Shown: positions 32,060 to 44,111 of the stretch, piece after piece
Numbering within the stretch: the stretch's first letter is position 1
How the letters are laid out: each line of letters begins with the position of its first letter
Source: Trichobilharzia szidati
Taxonomy: Eukaryota; Platyhelminthes; Trematoda; Strigeidida; Schistosomatidae
Reading direction: 5' to 3'
Length of the DNA: 64,000 bases
Assembly (NCBI GenBank): GCA_944472155.2
Contig: OX235279.1
Coordinates: 151,984,199-152,048,198 of the forward strand
Notes under the pieces: generated by a model
What the model was told of the DNA's origin: nothing
Database searches by the model: none
What the model saw: the letters and a program-made list of their open reading frames with translations, nothing else
Program-made: the position numbers and the translations under genes

Positions 32060-32510
32060 ATTAGTTTATCGTATAAAAAAGCCTCGAACTCAGTCACCTG
32101 TTAACCTGATAACTGATAGCACATATATGCTCGCAACAACGAGCCTATACGGTCCACGGACAATAACGACACAACTTGCTCCCATACTATGCCAAGTCAC
32201 ACTGGTAGCTGGTGTAGTGACGCTATCACGCAAAATAGTACAAATGGCAACACTCAGAGCTCAGCCACCAACCACTCTGGGTCTTCAAGGTATGACACAC
32301 TAACAAACTTCGACAGAATATACGAAACAAGTTTGCTGGGAATCGAACCACAGTGCAGCAATGCACTTGGAATGTCTCCACACAATAGGCAGATTAGTAA
32401 GTCATGGGCATCACAAGGTACCAATGATTTTCTACCCACCACATCCTTGTCAGCGCTAACCAAACAACTGGTGGGGATATTAACTCTTCTGAACTCGTAC
32501 CGCTAATGTC
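32060..32510 (+). pseudogene. LINE A ORF1 remnant (internally deleted)
   Basis: The ORF1 start region (TCACCTGTTAACCTGATAAC, ATGCTCGCAACAACGAG) is followed within about 40 bp by ORF1's very end (CAATAACGACACAACTTGC). In the 47.8 kb copy these are separated by about 1.3 kb. An extra ~300 nt open stretch (32189-32506) of unknown origin follows. Confidence 0.65.
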
Positions 32511-32665
32511 GGCTCCCTATTGGGAAGAAAACAGACACAGTCTAGTGCACACGGAATTATCAATCACACCTAATGCTTGTACAAACATAGGCCAAATATA
32601 AACTCCTACCCAAGCCTAGAACTGCCTCATCATATAGTGAATCCAATAATAAAACTCATTATTTA

Positions 32666-33470
32666 TTGAAAGAAATGGAAAGCAAGTCGATAGATATAGG
32701 TGAACCTGGTAGTCACAAAAGTTGCAACACAGGGTTGTTATGCTATGCGGAACCAGTGGATGGCAAACCACATTTGAGCCTGGTTGACGAGTTTAAATAC
32801 TTCAAATACTACTTCAAATCTCAAATTTACTTAATCCCTAATAATTCTAGATCTATCCTTAACAAACTACCCGATGCTCAGAACACACGCTGGTATATAA
32901 ACCCCCAATAATCATTATTACTGAATCCTGGTGTCACTCCAATATACCAGATGAAGAGATAAGCATTGATGGTTACACACCCTTTCGATTTGACAGGAAC
33001 AGTGGTAAGGGAGGAGGCTGTCTCATGTGCCTCCTAAACACACTAACTGTATTGCAGCTAGAAAATGGGGAACCCAGTGACATGCACGACACCCCATGGG
33101 TCAGCGAACACTTCAGAATTGCTACACTACTAATAGGATGTCTCTACATAGCATCTGGTACCTTCAGTGATCATGAGACTCAATTTATAAATGCATCGGA
33201 GCAAGTCACCACTATTGCGTTTGAGCATAAAATCATATGTGGACACTTCAACTTACACGACAGCAACTTGGATTTAATAACAGGCCCAGCTAAATATGAC
33301 AAGATCTCAGGTACACTGGACGTTTTCCATTGGAAACAAACTATCACTATCCCTACAATAGGTGGCCATGTACGATCTTAGTGGGTTCTAGGTTTTCAGG
33401 TAGTGACCACAAAACAGTGATGTGTGCACTGCCACTCCCACTGAGTAGCAACGCAGCATGTACCTCCACT
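32666..33470 (+). pseudogene. LINE A ORF2 endonuclease domain
   Basis: Frames encode SRSILNKLP, PIIIITESWCHSNIPD, a DGYTPFRFDRNSGKGGGCLM-like stretch, then FEHKIICGHFNLHDSN and GSDHKTVMCALP. These match the N-terminal to C-terminal motifs of an APE-type endonuclease (TESW, GDFN-like, SDH). At least three frameshifts separate them. Confidence 0.72.
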
Positions 33471-33529
33471 TCACAACATGTAATATATAGGAACTATAGT
33501 AAGGCAAAGTGGGCCTTCGTAGAATCAAT

Positions 33530-35348
33530 GCTAAAGAGACAATCTTCTTAAAGTTCGACCGTTTCGCGTCATCTCAACTCAAAAAGCTTCGCCGTCAAAA
33601 AGAGAGGTTATACAAAATGAAAAATAAATCTGGTGTTAAGAGAATAAACACTTTGATTAAAGCCGAATTACAAAGATTAAATGCTCTCTATAACCAGAAG
33701 TTTCTTTCATGTAAATCCTCATCTAATATGTGGAAGCTATTAAAGGAAATCACAGGTGGTAAGCAAATAATGAATGATACTTCTGTCGATGTTGATATGC
33801 TAAATAAATCCTTCATATGTATCCCTGCAGATGTTATGATTCCCAAATCTAATAGTATAAATAATGACTGCTTTTCATGTTTTAACACGAATGATGTCCT
33901 CAAGTGTCTTCAATCTCTCAAACCTACCCAGTCCCTTGGTCCTGATGGAGTTCCTGCTGTTATCCTTAAGAAGTGTGCTGACATCTTATGTTACCCATTA
34001 ACTGACATTTTCAATGAATCTTTTTCCAATAGTTTTATTCCTGACTCATGGAAAAATATCAAGGTTGTTCCAGTGCCCAAATCAACAAGTGGACCTACTG
34101 TCAAGTTTAGACCCATTGCTATTACCTCACCTTTTTTAAAAGTTATGGAAAGACTTATTTTACTTAATCTTGAACCCTCTTTAAAGCCTTTTAACGACCC
34201 CAACCAGTTTGCCTATAAACATAGTAGGTGTACCCTAGATGCCGCTGTAGTTCTATATCATAATATAGTCTCTAGTTTAGATAGAGGAGCCAAATATGTT
34301 TCGGTGTGCCTTCCTTGATTACACATCTGCATTTGACTCTGTACCTAGGTCTCTCTTGTTAAGTAAGCTTGCTGCAACACAGAGTGAGAGCTGGATAAAT
34401 AAGTGGTTGTATTCCTACTTTTCTGATAGGAAGCAGTACACTGTCTACAATGGAAAGTCCTCCTCTACCTCACTTACTTTAGCTGGTGTTCCTCAAGGTG
34501 CCGTTCTTTCTCCTTTTCTGTTTTCTTTTTTCTTACATGACTTGCCCCATTCTGATGTAGCCACTTTTGTCAAGTATGCTGATGACCTCTCTGTCTCCAT
34601 GCCTGTCAACTCTCAGTCAGACTGTTCCATATTAAATAACTTTCTCTCGGAAATTAGTCAGTGGTCCTCTTCAAACGGTCTTAAGCTGAATCCGTCTAAA
34701 TGTCAGGTAGTAAATTTTACTTTCAGACGAAAAAGTGACCTTCAACAACTAGCTAGCTCACATGGTCCCACTATCATAGACGGCATAGAGGTTGAAACTA
34801 CATCAGATGTCAAGTACCTTGGACTGAGTATTTCCTCCGATCTTTCCTGGTCCTCTCACATCTTGCTAGTGACTAGAAAGATGTTTCGCTTAACGTTCTA
34901 CCTTAGGAAGTTTAGGCAGTCTGGTATAAAGCAGTCTTTACTTTCTCAGTTTGTCAATTCCTGTATTCTACCCATCCCTCTTTACTGCTCCCCATTAATC
35001 TTTCCAGGACTACTTAAGAAAGACTTTGCTTCGCTGCGTAGGGCACTAAAAGCTGTTAGTAGGGCAAGTGGGATATCGTTAAACCAACTGGTTAACACCA
35101 TAGTGGATAGACATATAATGTCATGTAAGAAACTAGCGAATACTATATTGTCAGACCCTGAGCATCCTCTCTATACACAGCTCTCTCCTTGCATATCATC
35201 TGGTAGAACTAGAAGTAACTATAGGAAGCTATATGCCAGGACTACCAAGTATAAAAACTCCACAATACCTTATCTGGCACAGCTGTTATGTGATGAGAAA
35301 ACTGTTAGGCATGACATGATCAATTTACTGCGGCACTCTAACAAATAG
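33530..35348 (+). pseudogene. LINE B reverse transcriptase (one frameshift)
   Basis: About 600 residues in two overlapping frames joined near 34300. The first holds LKPTQSLGPDGVPAVILKK, SWKNIKVVPVPKS, KFRPIAITSPFLKVMERL and NQFAYKHSRCTLDA. The second holds CAFLDYTSAFDSVPR, LAGVPQGAVLSPFLFSFFL, the catalytic KYADDLSVS, LKLNPSKCQVVNF and VKYLGLSISSDLSWSSH. The C-terminus ends KYKNSTIPYLAQLLCDEKTV. A single lesion between blocks makes this the best-preserved RT in the window. No endonuclease is present. Confidence 0.82.
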
Positions 35349-35650
35349 TTCCCATTAGCTTTTGTTCTCCTTTCTTTGTTACTATTATATTGCTGCTCAT
35401 ATATTCTATTACAGACTAATTTTATATATCGTATCCTGTGGTGCACTGTTTAAATATGTGAATGTAATGCTGTTCTTTTTTATTTTATTTCTTTTATTTC
35501 TCTTTTTCTTTTTGTTGTTGTTGCTTTATATTTCTAAATCCTTATAAAATTTATGAGGTAATTAGATGCAATATTGTAATGAACGCTGAAAATTCCATAC
35601 CTGTACCACAAATACTGTTTGGAATAAAGCCATTATTATTATTATTAAGA
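33530..35650 (+). mobile_element. LINE B, 5'-truncated, nested in LINE A
   Basis: Interrupts LINE A ORF2 between its endonuclease and middle region. It carries an almost intact RT and ends with TTTGGAATAAAGCC then (ATT)n at 35650. Two other 3' ends with the same tail (9880, 15290) and a UTR copy (49066) define the family. It is a CR1/Jockey-type LINE. Confidence 0.85.
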
Positions 35651-36580
35651 TCCTCTGAATGGGGTGAATACTTCACTACTGACGATCTCTCAAGGACTCC
35701 GAGCATCTTCTGCCAGAACTCAAACACCTGCTTAGATGCTGACATTCCACTTCAAACGATAAGGGTTTCCCCACACAGAAAGCAATTTAAAAAAGAAAAG
35801 TACGAAATTGAAGAGACTCTTGACAAGTTACTTCAAAACCACGGCTTTGGCACACTAAGTTTATTACTTAACGCTCTTGCGTGTGAGAAACGAGGAACGC
35901 ACCGAACTAGTCAGCCCTGCTAGGGTGCATGCTCTCACAGAAATCCTAAAGAAGCGATTGAAACTCAAAAATCGTAGCATTTCTTTCCGCATCAGCAAAG
36001 GTGGGCTATGCAGTGATTATGCAGACATGTGTGAATCATTCAACAAAACATTTGCGGCTAACAACCTTAAGCCTACAGTCCCGTTACTCGCTATACACCC
36101 TGCTACTAATATGGTATAACTTCCATTTCTACTCACACAAAGCAAATTAGTACCGTTGAATTCATTTATGCTAACATTAACCAAAATATTAGAACTCTAA
36201 AAAGCTCGAAAGGCAGTGACGATATATCATCCTATTTTAATAAATATGGTGGCTCTGATATTCCTTTACTACTGCCTAAAATTTTCACAGTGACCTTAGA
36301 AACTCAAACTTACTGGGAAATATGGAAAACAACATTTATTATGCCTTAACACAAATATGGCTCGAAAACAGAAGTCAGCAGCTACAGGCCGATCAGTGTC
36401 ACACCCATAGCATCTAGAATTACGGCGAGACTAGTTAAAGTTAACCTACTCAAGCATATGCTCAGCTGCGACATTGTAAGTCTGAACCAAAATGGATTCC
36501 TAAAATCCACATCATGTTCAACATGCCACCTAGACTTCTTTAATTTTGTGACCAGCAGTCGTGACAGACGACAAGTAATA
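35650..36580 (+). pseudogene. LINE A ORF2, segment between endonuclease and RT
   Basis: Frames give RSSEWGEYFTTDDLSRTPS, IRVSPHRKQFKKEKYEIEE, then SSYRPISVTPIASRITARLV and LNQNGFLKSTSCSTCHLDF, all typical of LINE RT. It ends RRQVIF, where the SINE2 insertion begins. Confidence 0.7.
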
Positions 36581-36584
36581 TTTT

Positions 36585-36768
36585 TTTGATTTACAGCTTG
36601 ATTCCACACCGTATTTTCAGTACAAGGGTGGAATTTTCAGCATGGATATCGGTAGCCCAAATTCAGGCCGACCATAGATATCGGGTGTGGGCCGGCAGGG
36701 GATCGAACCCCGGACCATGTGCATGGTCGGCGAGAGTCCTAACCACTGTGCCACCGACGCACATGCCA
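36585..36768 (-). mobile_element. SINE2 nested in LINE A
   Basis: The reverse complement starts GTGCGTCGGTGGCACAGTGG, has the B box GGGTTCGATCCCC, and ends with the LINE B-like tail AAATACGGTGTGGAATCAAG. It splits LINE A RT between codons for RRQVIF and IYFDTSKPFDRVDH. Confidence 0.82.
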
Positions 36769-37885
36769 TCTACTTTGACACTTCTAAACCATTTGACCGT
36801 GTCGACCATTTACTGCTAATACATAAGCTGAATTCCTTAGGAACACGTGACCCACTATTAAGATGGCTTAAATCATTCCTTAACAACAGGTCCCAAATAG
36901 TTAAACTCGGGTCTATAACTTACAAATCTATCCCAATCACTTCTAGTGTAGTTCAAAGTAGTGTCATTGGGCCCCTCCTATTTACACTTTATATCAGCAT
37001 TCGCGCTTGCTTCTCAAATGGACAGCAATTCGTCTTTGCAGATAACCTAAAATTAGCTTATACTATCCAGTTTGACAACCTGGTGTACTTCCAGAATGCT
37101 GTGCATAAAGAATTAGATAAAGTGACCGCCTGATCGCCTTTATGGAATCTACAATTTAATCTGAACAAATGTGGTTGGATCTGCTTCGGCGCACCGTTGA
37201 CTGACATGAAATGAACGCTACAATCTGCTAACCTAACCAGACTCCGAAGTGTCGTTGACTCAGGCCTGAGGTACTCTAGTGACCTGACATTCTCTCTCGA
37301 AAGTCGAGGATGCTCCTTGGTTGCATATTCAGGAACTTTCACGACAATGAAGCCAAGCTCATTCTATACAGAACATATGTAAGGCCACTACTAGAATACT
37401 ATCCATTTATTATTAGCAGCACTCGCTTACGTCACAAGCTACGGATGGAAAGTATCCAACGATATTTCACCTCCAAACTACTTGGCCTCAATTGCAAGAA
37501 AGACCACGTCTCACGGTGCATGATTCTAAATCTTCACCCACTTTGGACGAAACGGCTTATTATAAGCCCAGTATTCTTTTTTAGGGTCCCACACAAAACA
37601 TCATTCTCAGATACTAAGGATATACAATTCTCACCGCGAGGATCTTACGGTCTGCTTAACCAAACTTGCACAGTGACAATAAAAGCCTTTAAATCAATAT
37701 TCCGCGAAAACTTCTTCACAGTCATGTATTCTAAAATATGGGACAGCTTGCCTCTAGAAGTCAGAACTTGCAGCTCAGTTATGAGTTTCAAACGCTCCCT
37801 GTACAGACTGTTTCACTCTACTGACTACATTAATAAACTGTTTATTCCTGGGACGAATCAATTATTAGTTTATTACAGTACCTAA
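36769..37885 (+). pseudogene. LINE A RT C-terminal half
   Basis: Blocks: IYFDTSKPFDRVDHLLLIHK, SSVIGPLLFTLY, FVFADNLKLAY (catalytic FADD changed to FADN), then in another frame LLGCIFRNFHDNEAKLILYR, RPLLEYYPFIISSTRL and LYRLFHSTDYINKLFIPGTN. The stop is at about 37883. A stop at 37131 and a frameshift near 37300 break it. Confidence 0.78.
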
Positions 37886-38325
37886 AAAACACGCATAAAT
37901 TCCAGAATTACTCTGTAAAAGGTAGATAGACTAACCGCATAGATGCATAAAAAGACTAGGTAGAAATAGATACATAGGTTTACTAGATGGCAATGTACAA
38001 CAAATATTAACATATAAGTACAAACATTAAGGCCTTATTCGTGTCCATATACCTTTTCTTTCCTCTTTGGTACTTTACTGCTCGCCTCTTATCTTCTATT
38101 TGCCTTGCACAGATCTAAATTTAGACTGAAGCTGTGCGACAATTGAAGTCACTTACTCATATACCATCCCTCAAGGTTTTGGCTAGTAATGACTCAGCAT
38201 CCTTGAAAAATCTATTGTCACCATATGAGGACACTGTATAACATCCTATACAAGCAGTATCGGTAATCCAAAATGGCTTCCAAATAGCTTTCCACACGTT
38301 AATAAACTTACTCGTACAGAACTGT

Positions 38326-38539
38326 TGGGGGTAAACGTTATCGCGTTTCAAATTTACCTCGTTTCAGGTTTTCTCGTCTTTCATTGGCTGAAACAGCGGC
38401 GGCCAATTGGATTTTTGATATGTCATAGGTCGGTGCTATCGTGTGCGGTTTTGTGTGGTTGTGTTATGCGTGGTTTGCAAGCAACTTTGATGTAACACTT
38501 GACTATTCTAACGTTTTTTCACTGTTTTCAATTATTATA
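38326..38539. other. Spacer with CCAAT-like boxes
   Basis: Between the truncated 3' UTR of LINE A and the RTE 3' end. It contains ATTGGCTG and CCAATTGG within 40 bp and is less AT-rich than its surroundings. It could be a promoter remnant of an unidentified element; nothing firmer can be said. Confidence 0.3.
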
Positions 38540-38542
38540 TTA

Positions 38543-40230
38543 TTATTGTTCCCTTGGGTTCTTAGTGGAACATAGGGCTTCAACTGCACGCCTCCACTTG
38601 CTTCTGTCTTCTGCTGTACTTTTCACTTGCATCCATGTTAGTCCATACTGTTTCATCTCCTCCTCACACGATCTCCTCCATGTCACCCTTGGACGTCCCA
38701 CTCGCCGCTTCCCTTTCGGGTTCCACTCGAGGGCCTGACGCGCGATGCCACCCAACGGCCTCCTCAGCGAGTGTCCAATCCATCTCCACTTTCTCCGGCA
38801 TATTTGTTGGGCGATTGGTTTTTGTTTTGTTTGTTCCAATAGTTTCTTGTTGGTGATTCTTTCCGGCCATCTGATCTTCAGTATAGAACGAAGACAGTTG
38901 TTGATGAAGGTCTGCAACCTGTTGAAAATTATCTTTGTGACCCTCCAAGTTTCTGATCCGTATAGAACTGACTGACTTGACGTTTGTATTGAAAATCCGA
39001 ATTTTGTTGTTGATGCTGAGTGACAGTGGAAGATTTCCAGATTGGTTTCAGGTTGATGAATGTGTTTCTCGCCTTCCCGATTCTCGATTTGACATCTTCG
39101 TCCGTTCCTCCTGTAGTTGAGACAATGCTCCCTAGATAAGTGAAAGAAGTAACCTCTTTCAAATCCCTCCCGTTGATGGTGATTGGCACTGGATGTTGCT
39201 GCTGTTGTTTTTGTTGGTCGGTTATTTTCATAACCTCCGTCTTGTCTATGTTCACCTGGAGTCCTGTCTGCTGCTTCTTCGACCAGTTTGTCGGTTTTCG
39301 CTTGTAAGTCTTCGATTTTGTGTGACATCAAACATAAGTCATCCGCGAAATCCAGGTCTTCTAGGTTGTTCACGTCGGTCCAGGATATCCCTGTCTCCTC
39401 GTTTCCCACTGTCTGACGCATAATGCAGTCCACCACAATTAGGAATATCATTGGTGATAATGAGCACCCTTGTCTGACTCCTGTGTTTACTCCAAACGCC
39501 TCGCTGAGTTTTCCGTTCTGGATCACTTGACATGTGCCGTTGTCGTACAACTGTTGAATAAGGTTGATGAATATTTGGGTACGCCGTAGTACTTGAGTAG
39601 TTTCCAAATTACTTCACGGTCAACGCTGTTGAAGGCCTTCTCAAAGTCTATAAAGTTGAGGTAGACGTTTGATTGCCATTCCATGCTTTGTTCTGTGATG
39701 ATGATGCGTAGAGTTGCAATTTGGTCAGAACATGATTTGCCTTTCCTGAATCCAGTTTGTTCTGGTCGGAGTTCTGTATCCAGTGCGTCCTTGATTCTCT
39801 CCAGGATGATGCGACTCAGGATTTTACTTGGCGTCGACAGGAGCATGATTCCTCGCCAGTTCTTGCAGAGTCCTAAGTCGCCTTTTTTGGTAGTTTCACG
39901 AGGTAACCTTTCCTCCAGACTTTTTGCAATAATGGAGTCAGCATATCTGCTGTCGTTTCTGGGTCCGCTTTCAGTGCTTCCGGGGGTATTCCATCTGGTC
40001 CAGCTGCTTTTCCAGCTTTCAGAAGCTTGATTGCATTCAAGACTTCAGCTTTCGTTGGAGGATTGGTGTCAACTTGCAGTTGTGTACGTGCTGTTGTTGG
40101 TATTACTGGACGGGTTGTAGGTGATGGTCGGTTCAAGAGTCCTTTGAAGTGGTCCGCCCATTGTTTGATCTGTCTTTCTTCCTTGGTAATTGGGTTCCCT
40201 TGGCTGTCTTTTATAGGTTTCACTTGTGTT
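38543..40230 (-). pseudogene. RTE reverse transcriptase and C-terminal region
   Basis: Split across at least three frames: GKAAGPDGIPPEALK (40223-39873), TPSKILSRIILERIKDAL with NFIDFEKAFNSVDR (39846-39523), then TGVRQGCSLSPMIF, LEDLDFADDLCLMS and the C-terminal KWRWIGHSLRRPLGG (39607-38543). The catalytic FADD is intact, but frameshifts prevent translation. Confidence 0.82.
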
Positions 40231-40426
40231 GATCTCTTCCCGGATAGAGATTTGGTTATCTGATATAGTGTCCTCAGGTCCCTTTAGCCTGCTGCCTTCT
40301 CAGCTTCAGTGGCCAGATTGTCGTAGAATTGTGTTATGTCCTTCCTGGCACTCTTCTTCACTTCTTTGTCCAGTGCTGTGTAAGTTGAGCTCAGCGTCTC
40401 TTTCTCTTGTCCATCTTTGCATTAAA

Positions 40427-41665
40427 TCATTTCTCTTTCACCATTCTCATCTCCCCTATTAGCTTCCAAGTGTCCGTTGAGAGCCATTCCTTGCCTTGTT
40501 TCTTCTCTCTTCCTAAAACCGTTGAACACGTTTCGTTGAAAATCACCTTCAGAGAGTTCCAGTGGTCTTCCACGTATGATTCCTCAGTGGTGCCACGTAG
40601 TGTTTCCTGCTTTGCTCTGACAGTTGCAGTGAAAATGTCCTTTGTGATTGTGTCCTTCAGTTTTTGCGTGTTGAACTTGCATTGTGGCCTATCCCCAGCT
40701 ATCCTCGAGGCTTTTAGCTTCACCTTGAAAGCCTCTTGTACTAGATAGTGGTCTGAACCCTTATATGCTCCTCGCCTCGACCTTGTGTCCAGTAGGCTCC
40801 GTCTCCACTTCCTTGAGATTGAAATGAAGTCTATCTGGTTCTTGGTATGTCCACCTGGTGAAATCCATGTCGCCTTGTGTATATCCCTGTGTTTCAACAC
40901 ACTGCCACCAATCACCAAATCATTGAAGGCGCAGAAGTCTGAGAAGAGTTCACCATTGTCGTTCATTTCACCGAGGGCCTCGCGACCCATGGTGAGTTCT
41001 CTTCCTGTATTGTCTCCTCCCAGCTTCGTATTCATATCACCCATCAGGATTTTGATATCGCTCTTTGGGACGTTGTCCATTACTGTTAGTAGTTGACTGT
41101 AGAAATCCTCCTTCTTCTCATGTTCTGAGACGTTTGTAGGCGCGTAGCACTGAATGATTGTAACCTTTTTTCCTTTTGAGTTGAACCTGGCTGTCATTAT
41201 CCTGGAGGAGATTGGTTCCCACTGCATGAGAGCTTTAGCCGCTGTTGGTGACATCATGATGGCTACTCCCTCGGTGTGCTCGTGATCGTCCTCTGGGTGA
41301 CCGGAGTAGATTATTGTCTCTCCAGTTGGTAGTTGGCACCTTCCGCATCCGTTCCATCTGCTCTCACAGATTCCCAACACTCCTACTTTATATCTCCTCA
41401 TTTCTGCGGCTACCTGAGCAGCCTTCCCTGCTTCGTACATTGTACGAACGCTCCACGTCCCCATCCTTATTTTTGCTTTCATCGAAAGAAGGCACATCGG
41501 CTGACTGGCTTCCCGAAGGCTTTCACCAGCCCGCGTCATTTCACTTCCCCGATTCCAGCAAGAAATAAGGTCACTATTTGTAATTTTAGAATTTTGAATA
41601 TATTTGTGCGTTGAAGTTTTAGTAGCAATTTGGTTAAGTTTTGGGGGTGGAGTTGCTAGCACCAC
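40427..41665 (-). pseudogene. RTE endonuclease (open frame, 412 residues)
   Basis: APE-type endonuclease motifs in order: MGTWSVRTMYEAGKAAQVAA, GICESRWNGCG, YSGHPEDDHEHTEGVAIMMS, IIQCYAPTNVSEHEKKEDF, ILMGDMNTKLG, HKATWISPGGHTKNQIDFI and GAYKGSDHYLV. The catalytic blocks E-S-R-W, Y-A-P-T, G-D-M-N and S-D-H all look intact. The frame is open for the entire domain but breaks before RT, so it is called part of a broken element. Confidence 0.82.
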
Positions 41666-41774
41666 GCCCCAACCCTCCCTCTTTATCCGGGCTTGGGACC
41701 GGCTAGAATACTAGTGACCTAGCAATCTAGGCGAGGTTACTGTTTTCAATACAGATACAATATTCTTTTATTTT

Positions 41775-41966
41775 TTATTTTTATTTTACTTTGGTTACAG
41801 CTTGATGCCACACCGTATTTTCAGTACAAGTATGGCATTTTCAGCATGGATATCGGTAGCCCAAATTCAGGCCGACCATAGATATCGGGTGTGCGTCGGC
41901 AGGGGATCGAACCTCGGACCATATGCATGGTCGGCGAGAGTCCTAACCACTGTGCCACCGACGATG
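41775..41966 (-). mobile_element. SINE2 copy
   Basis: The reverse complement has GTCGGTGGCACAGTGGTTAG, GCCGACCATGCATATGG, a B box with GGTTCGATCCCC, and the tail AAATACGGTGTGGCATCAAG. It sits just 5' of the RTE, after a (TTTTA)n tract. Confidence 0.8.
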
Positions 41967-42288
41967 TACACTCTCTTGAAACTGATTAGCCATTGTGGTG
42001 GTTATCAGTGACTACGATCCTGTGGGTCCCGATGCATTTCTTGAGTTATGGTTGAACGTACATTATTTTCTACTTCTATATTTTCCACTAACACAGTCTA
42101 GTATCCGGTGTTTTTTGTAAATTATCTGTGACAAGCTGTTGCAATAATGTGCTTGTTTAACGAGGCCTTTTCCTAGAATTTCTCCGCAGGTAATCAGTGC
42201 GAGCGGAAGCAGCACATATGTAAGAAGCTGTGAGCGCATTGGAAGACTTTCAAAAAGTGAGGACCTTATAAATTGCTAATAATAATAA
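41967..42288. other. Unassigned
   Basis: No gene or element recognised. Confidence 0.3.
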
Positions 42289-42490
42289 ATATGTTCATAT
42301 AAACACAAATTTACATGAAAATGCATACCACTTTTACAGGCAAGATCAAGTATGATATAATGTCAAATAGTAGATTGTCTACAAGTTAATAATGTTTCAA
42401 CAGGTAAATATTTGATATATATACAAATACATCCATAGTCTGAACCAGGTCGTATGATTATTGAATTGTACAGTAGTCCTCCACGTGACG
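42289..42490 (-). repeat. LINE-tail-type repeat, minus copy
   Basis: The reverse complement matches 48640-48775 plus 49065-49165: shared blocks are CAGTAGTCCTCCA, GTAGACAATCTACTAT, GACATTATATCATACTTGAT and the end CATTTTCATGTAAATTTGTG followed by (ATT)n. The terminal GCCTGTAAAA and (ATT)n resemble the 3' ends of the LINE A group. Confidence 0.65.
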
Positions 42491-44111
42491 ACATTTTTCA
42501 CACACCAGTATGTGGCTACGTTCACATGCAGAGGAAAAATCAGCGAATGTGACATTGTACAGTAGTGGGGCAACTTTGTGGAACTTTCATCTAGCCTGTA
42601 TGTTTCGCCTTAATATTTTTGTCCCTCAGACCACTGAAAAAGTAATGTTAAATGTATTCTCGTAGTATTATTCGATGGCACAATTACTGGCAGTTAATAT
42701 TATTATGTATGTGTAATATTCATGACATTTTCTGCACCATTAATGTGCTACACATTTCAAAAGAAGTGTAAATTATGATGACTGAATTTGTTGGATACTT
42801 AAGTCATATATGGTTATGCATGTTAATTATGTAAATGCTTAATTTATGTGACTGAACTTAACCTGCATCACTTTTAGGAATGTCGGGTCGTAATGAGGCC
42901 TGTCAGTTAGTTAAATTCAGTGGAAGCAGATGTAGTCGCATTCGGACAAAGACATCCGAAAAGCACTGACCAGTATTTCACGACTTATGACCAGATACAT
43001 TTGCATAATCAATTGTAGGAATTGATTCTACATACAACAGCAAGTGAAGGTAAGTTCGCTCATACACTTATGACCTTGCAGATATTCCTCGTTCCAGTTT
43101 ATGGTACCGGATAACTTCGAATGTGGGTGTACAGTTCTGTTTGCTTGAACTGCGGAATAGTTTAAACGCGACGTAATTTGGATACTGGGAAGTTTTCGTT
43201 GAATAATGGAAGATACCTCTTAGAAGAAGACTTTTATCTTGGACTGTGCCCAGCCTATACATGTAAATAGATTTGTCTGAGTTGCGGTGAAATAAAACTT
43301 TTTATCCAATATTCTTGTGTTCTATTTGATCTGCATGCGTTGGGAGCACGGTATGCTTGAGCGGTTCTCCATAGGTTATAAACTCGTTACCATACGCGAG
43401 TGTTATTCTGTCCGAACACCATCGATCAATATAAGTGGTGGATTATAAGTACTTTAGTCAAGCTTAAACATCTACCTGAAGTTACGTGATTACGCTTCCT
43501 GGCCATGGGCAAATCTGCAGGGAGGAATGGCAAAACAACCCAGCCTGTGTATTTGAAAAACAACAATAGAACTTAGGCAGTGCGGTGGAGTTGGATTTCA
43601 TATAAGATTAAGTGCATTCAAAAGTAATATTTCGCTTACACTGAATTATGCCACCAAGTACTTTCTCAGGTCTCACTGATAAGTCAGGCCTCCATCTCGT
43701 CATGATGACGAATTTAGTTTCACTCAGATATAATAAGAGAAGTATGATTAGGAAGATGTTAAATATATTTAATGAGAAATAATAACAAGCAAATGCCTCT
43801 GCACAATTGTTTGTCGTAATTATTTCGGCGATGTTGAATTGTTGTGACCAGATTGACAGACTTTACCCGACATCTGATCAGCAGATTTGGTAGTGGTCAC
43901 AAATGTGAATCGCTCCGATCTGTAGGACAGCAACATGCATTATTTTGGCAGCTCGAGAATTAAACATGAGTTTAGATACTGAAAGTATAAAAAATTGACT
44001 TTATAAAAAAATTTAAAAAAACAAACTAAAACAATAATGACTGTACAGTTTTAGCTTGTAAAAAACATAATGCTTTCGCTCCTAACATCTACAAGCCTGC
44101 TCAGTTTCTTG
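42491..44111. other. Unassigned
   Basis: No convincing coding region. The open frame at 43068-43262 (minus) has no family resemblance or splice context. A CATGTAAATGCTTAATT-like block near 42825 recurs at 63330. Confidence 0.3.

Larger units (their letters stand above)
31954..38325 (+). mobile_element. LINE A, plus copy, with two nested insertions
   Basis: The 5' end CGGTACGTTCAACGT matches the inverted copy at about 47920. ORF1 is reduced by an internal deletion; then come endonuclease (32666-33470), a LINE B insertion (about 33530-35650), the ORF2 middle (35650-36580), a SINE2 insertion (36585-36768), RT C-terminus (36768-37890) and 3' UTR to about 38325. The UTR block GTCACTTACTCATATACC matches the minus copy near 44775. 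It is a CR1/Jockey-superfamily type, possibly SR1- or Perere-like; the exact family is unproven. Confidence 0.82.
38540..41745 (-). mobile_element. SR2-like RTE LINE, near full-length
   Basis: Runs from a 5' UTR-like start at about 41745 (GGTCCCAAGCCCGGATAAAG on the minus strand) through endonuclease and RT to a 3' end ...GAAGCCCTATGTTCCACTAA followed by AATAATAAT. At about 3.2 kb it is the size of an RTE element. The coding region has several frameshifts. Confidence 0.85.

Noticed and set aside
35362..35547. Phe/Leu-rich membrane-like open frame
   Set aside because: It lies in the T-rich 3' UTR of LINE B; its hydrophobicity reflects TTT/CTT codons.
40407..40748. Plus-strand open frames across 39.1-41.6 kb as host genes
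   Set aside because: All are antisense to the RTE coding region, which explains their composition.
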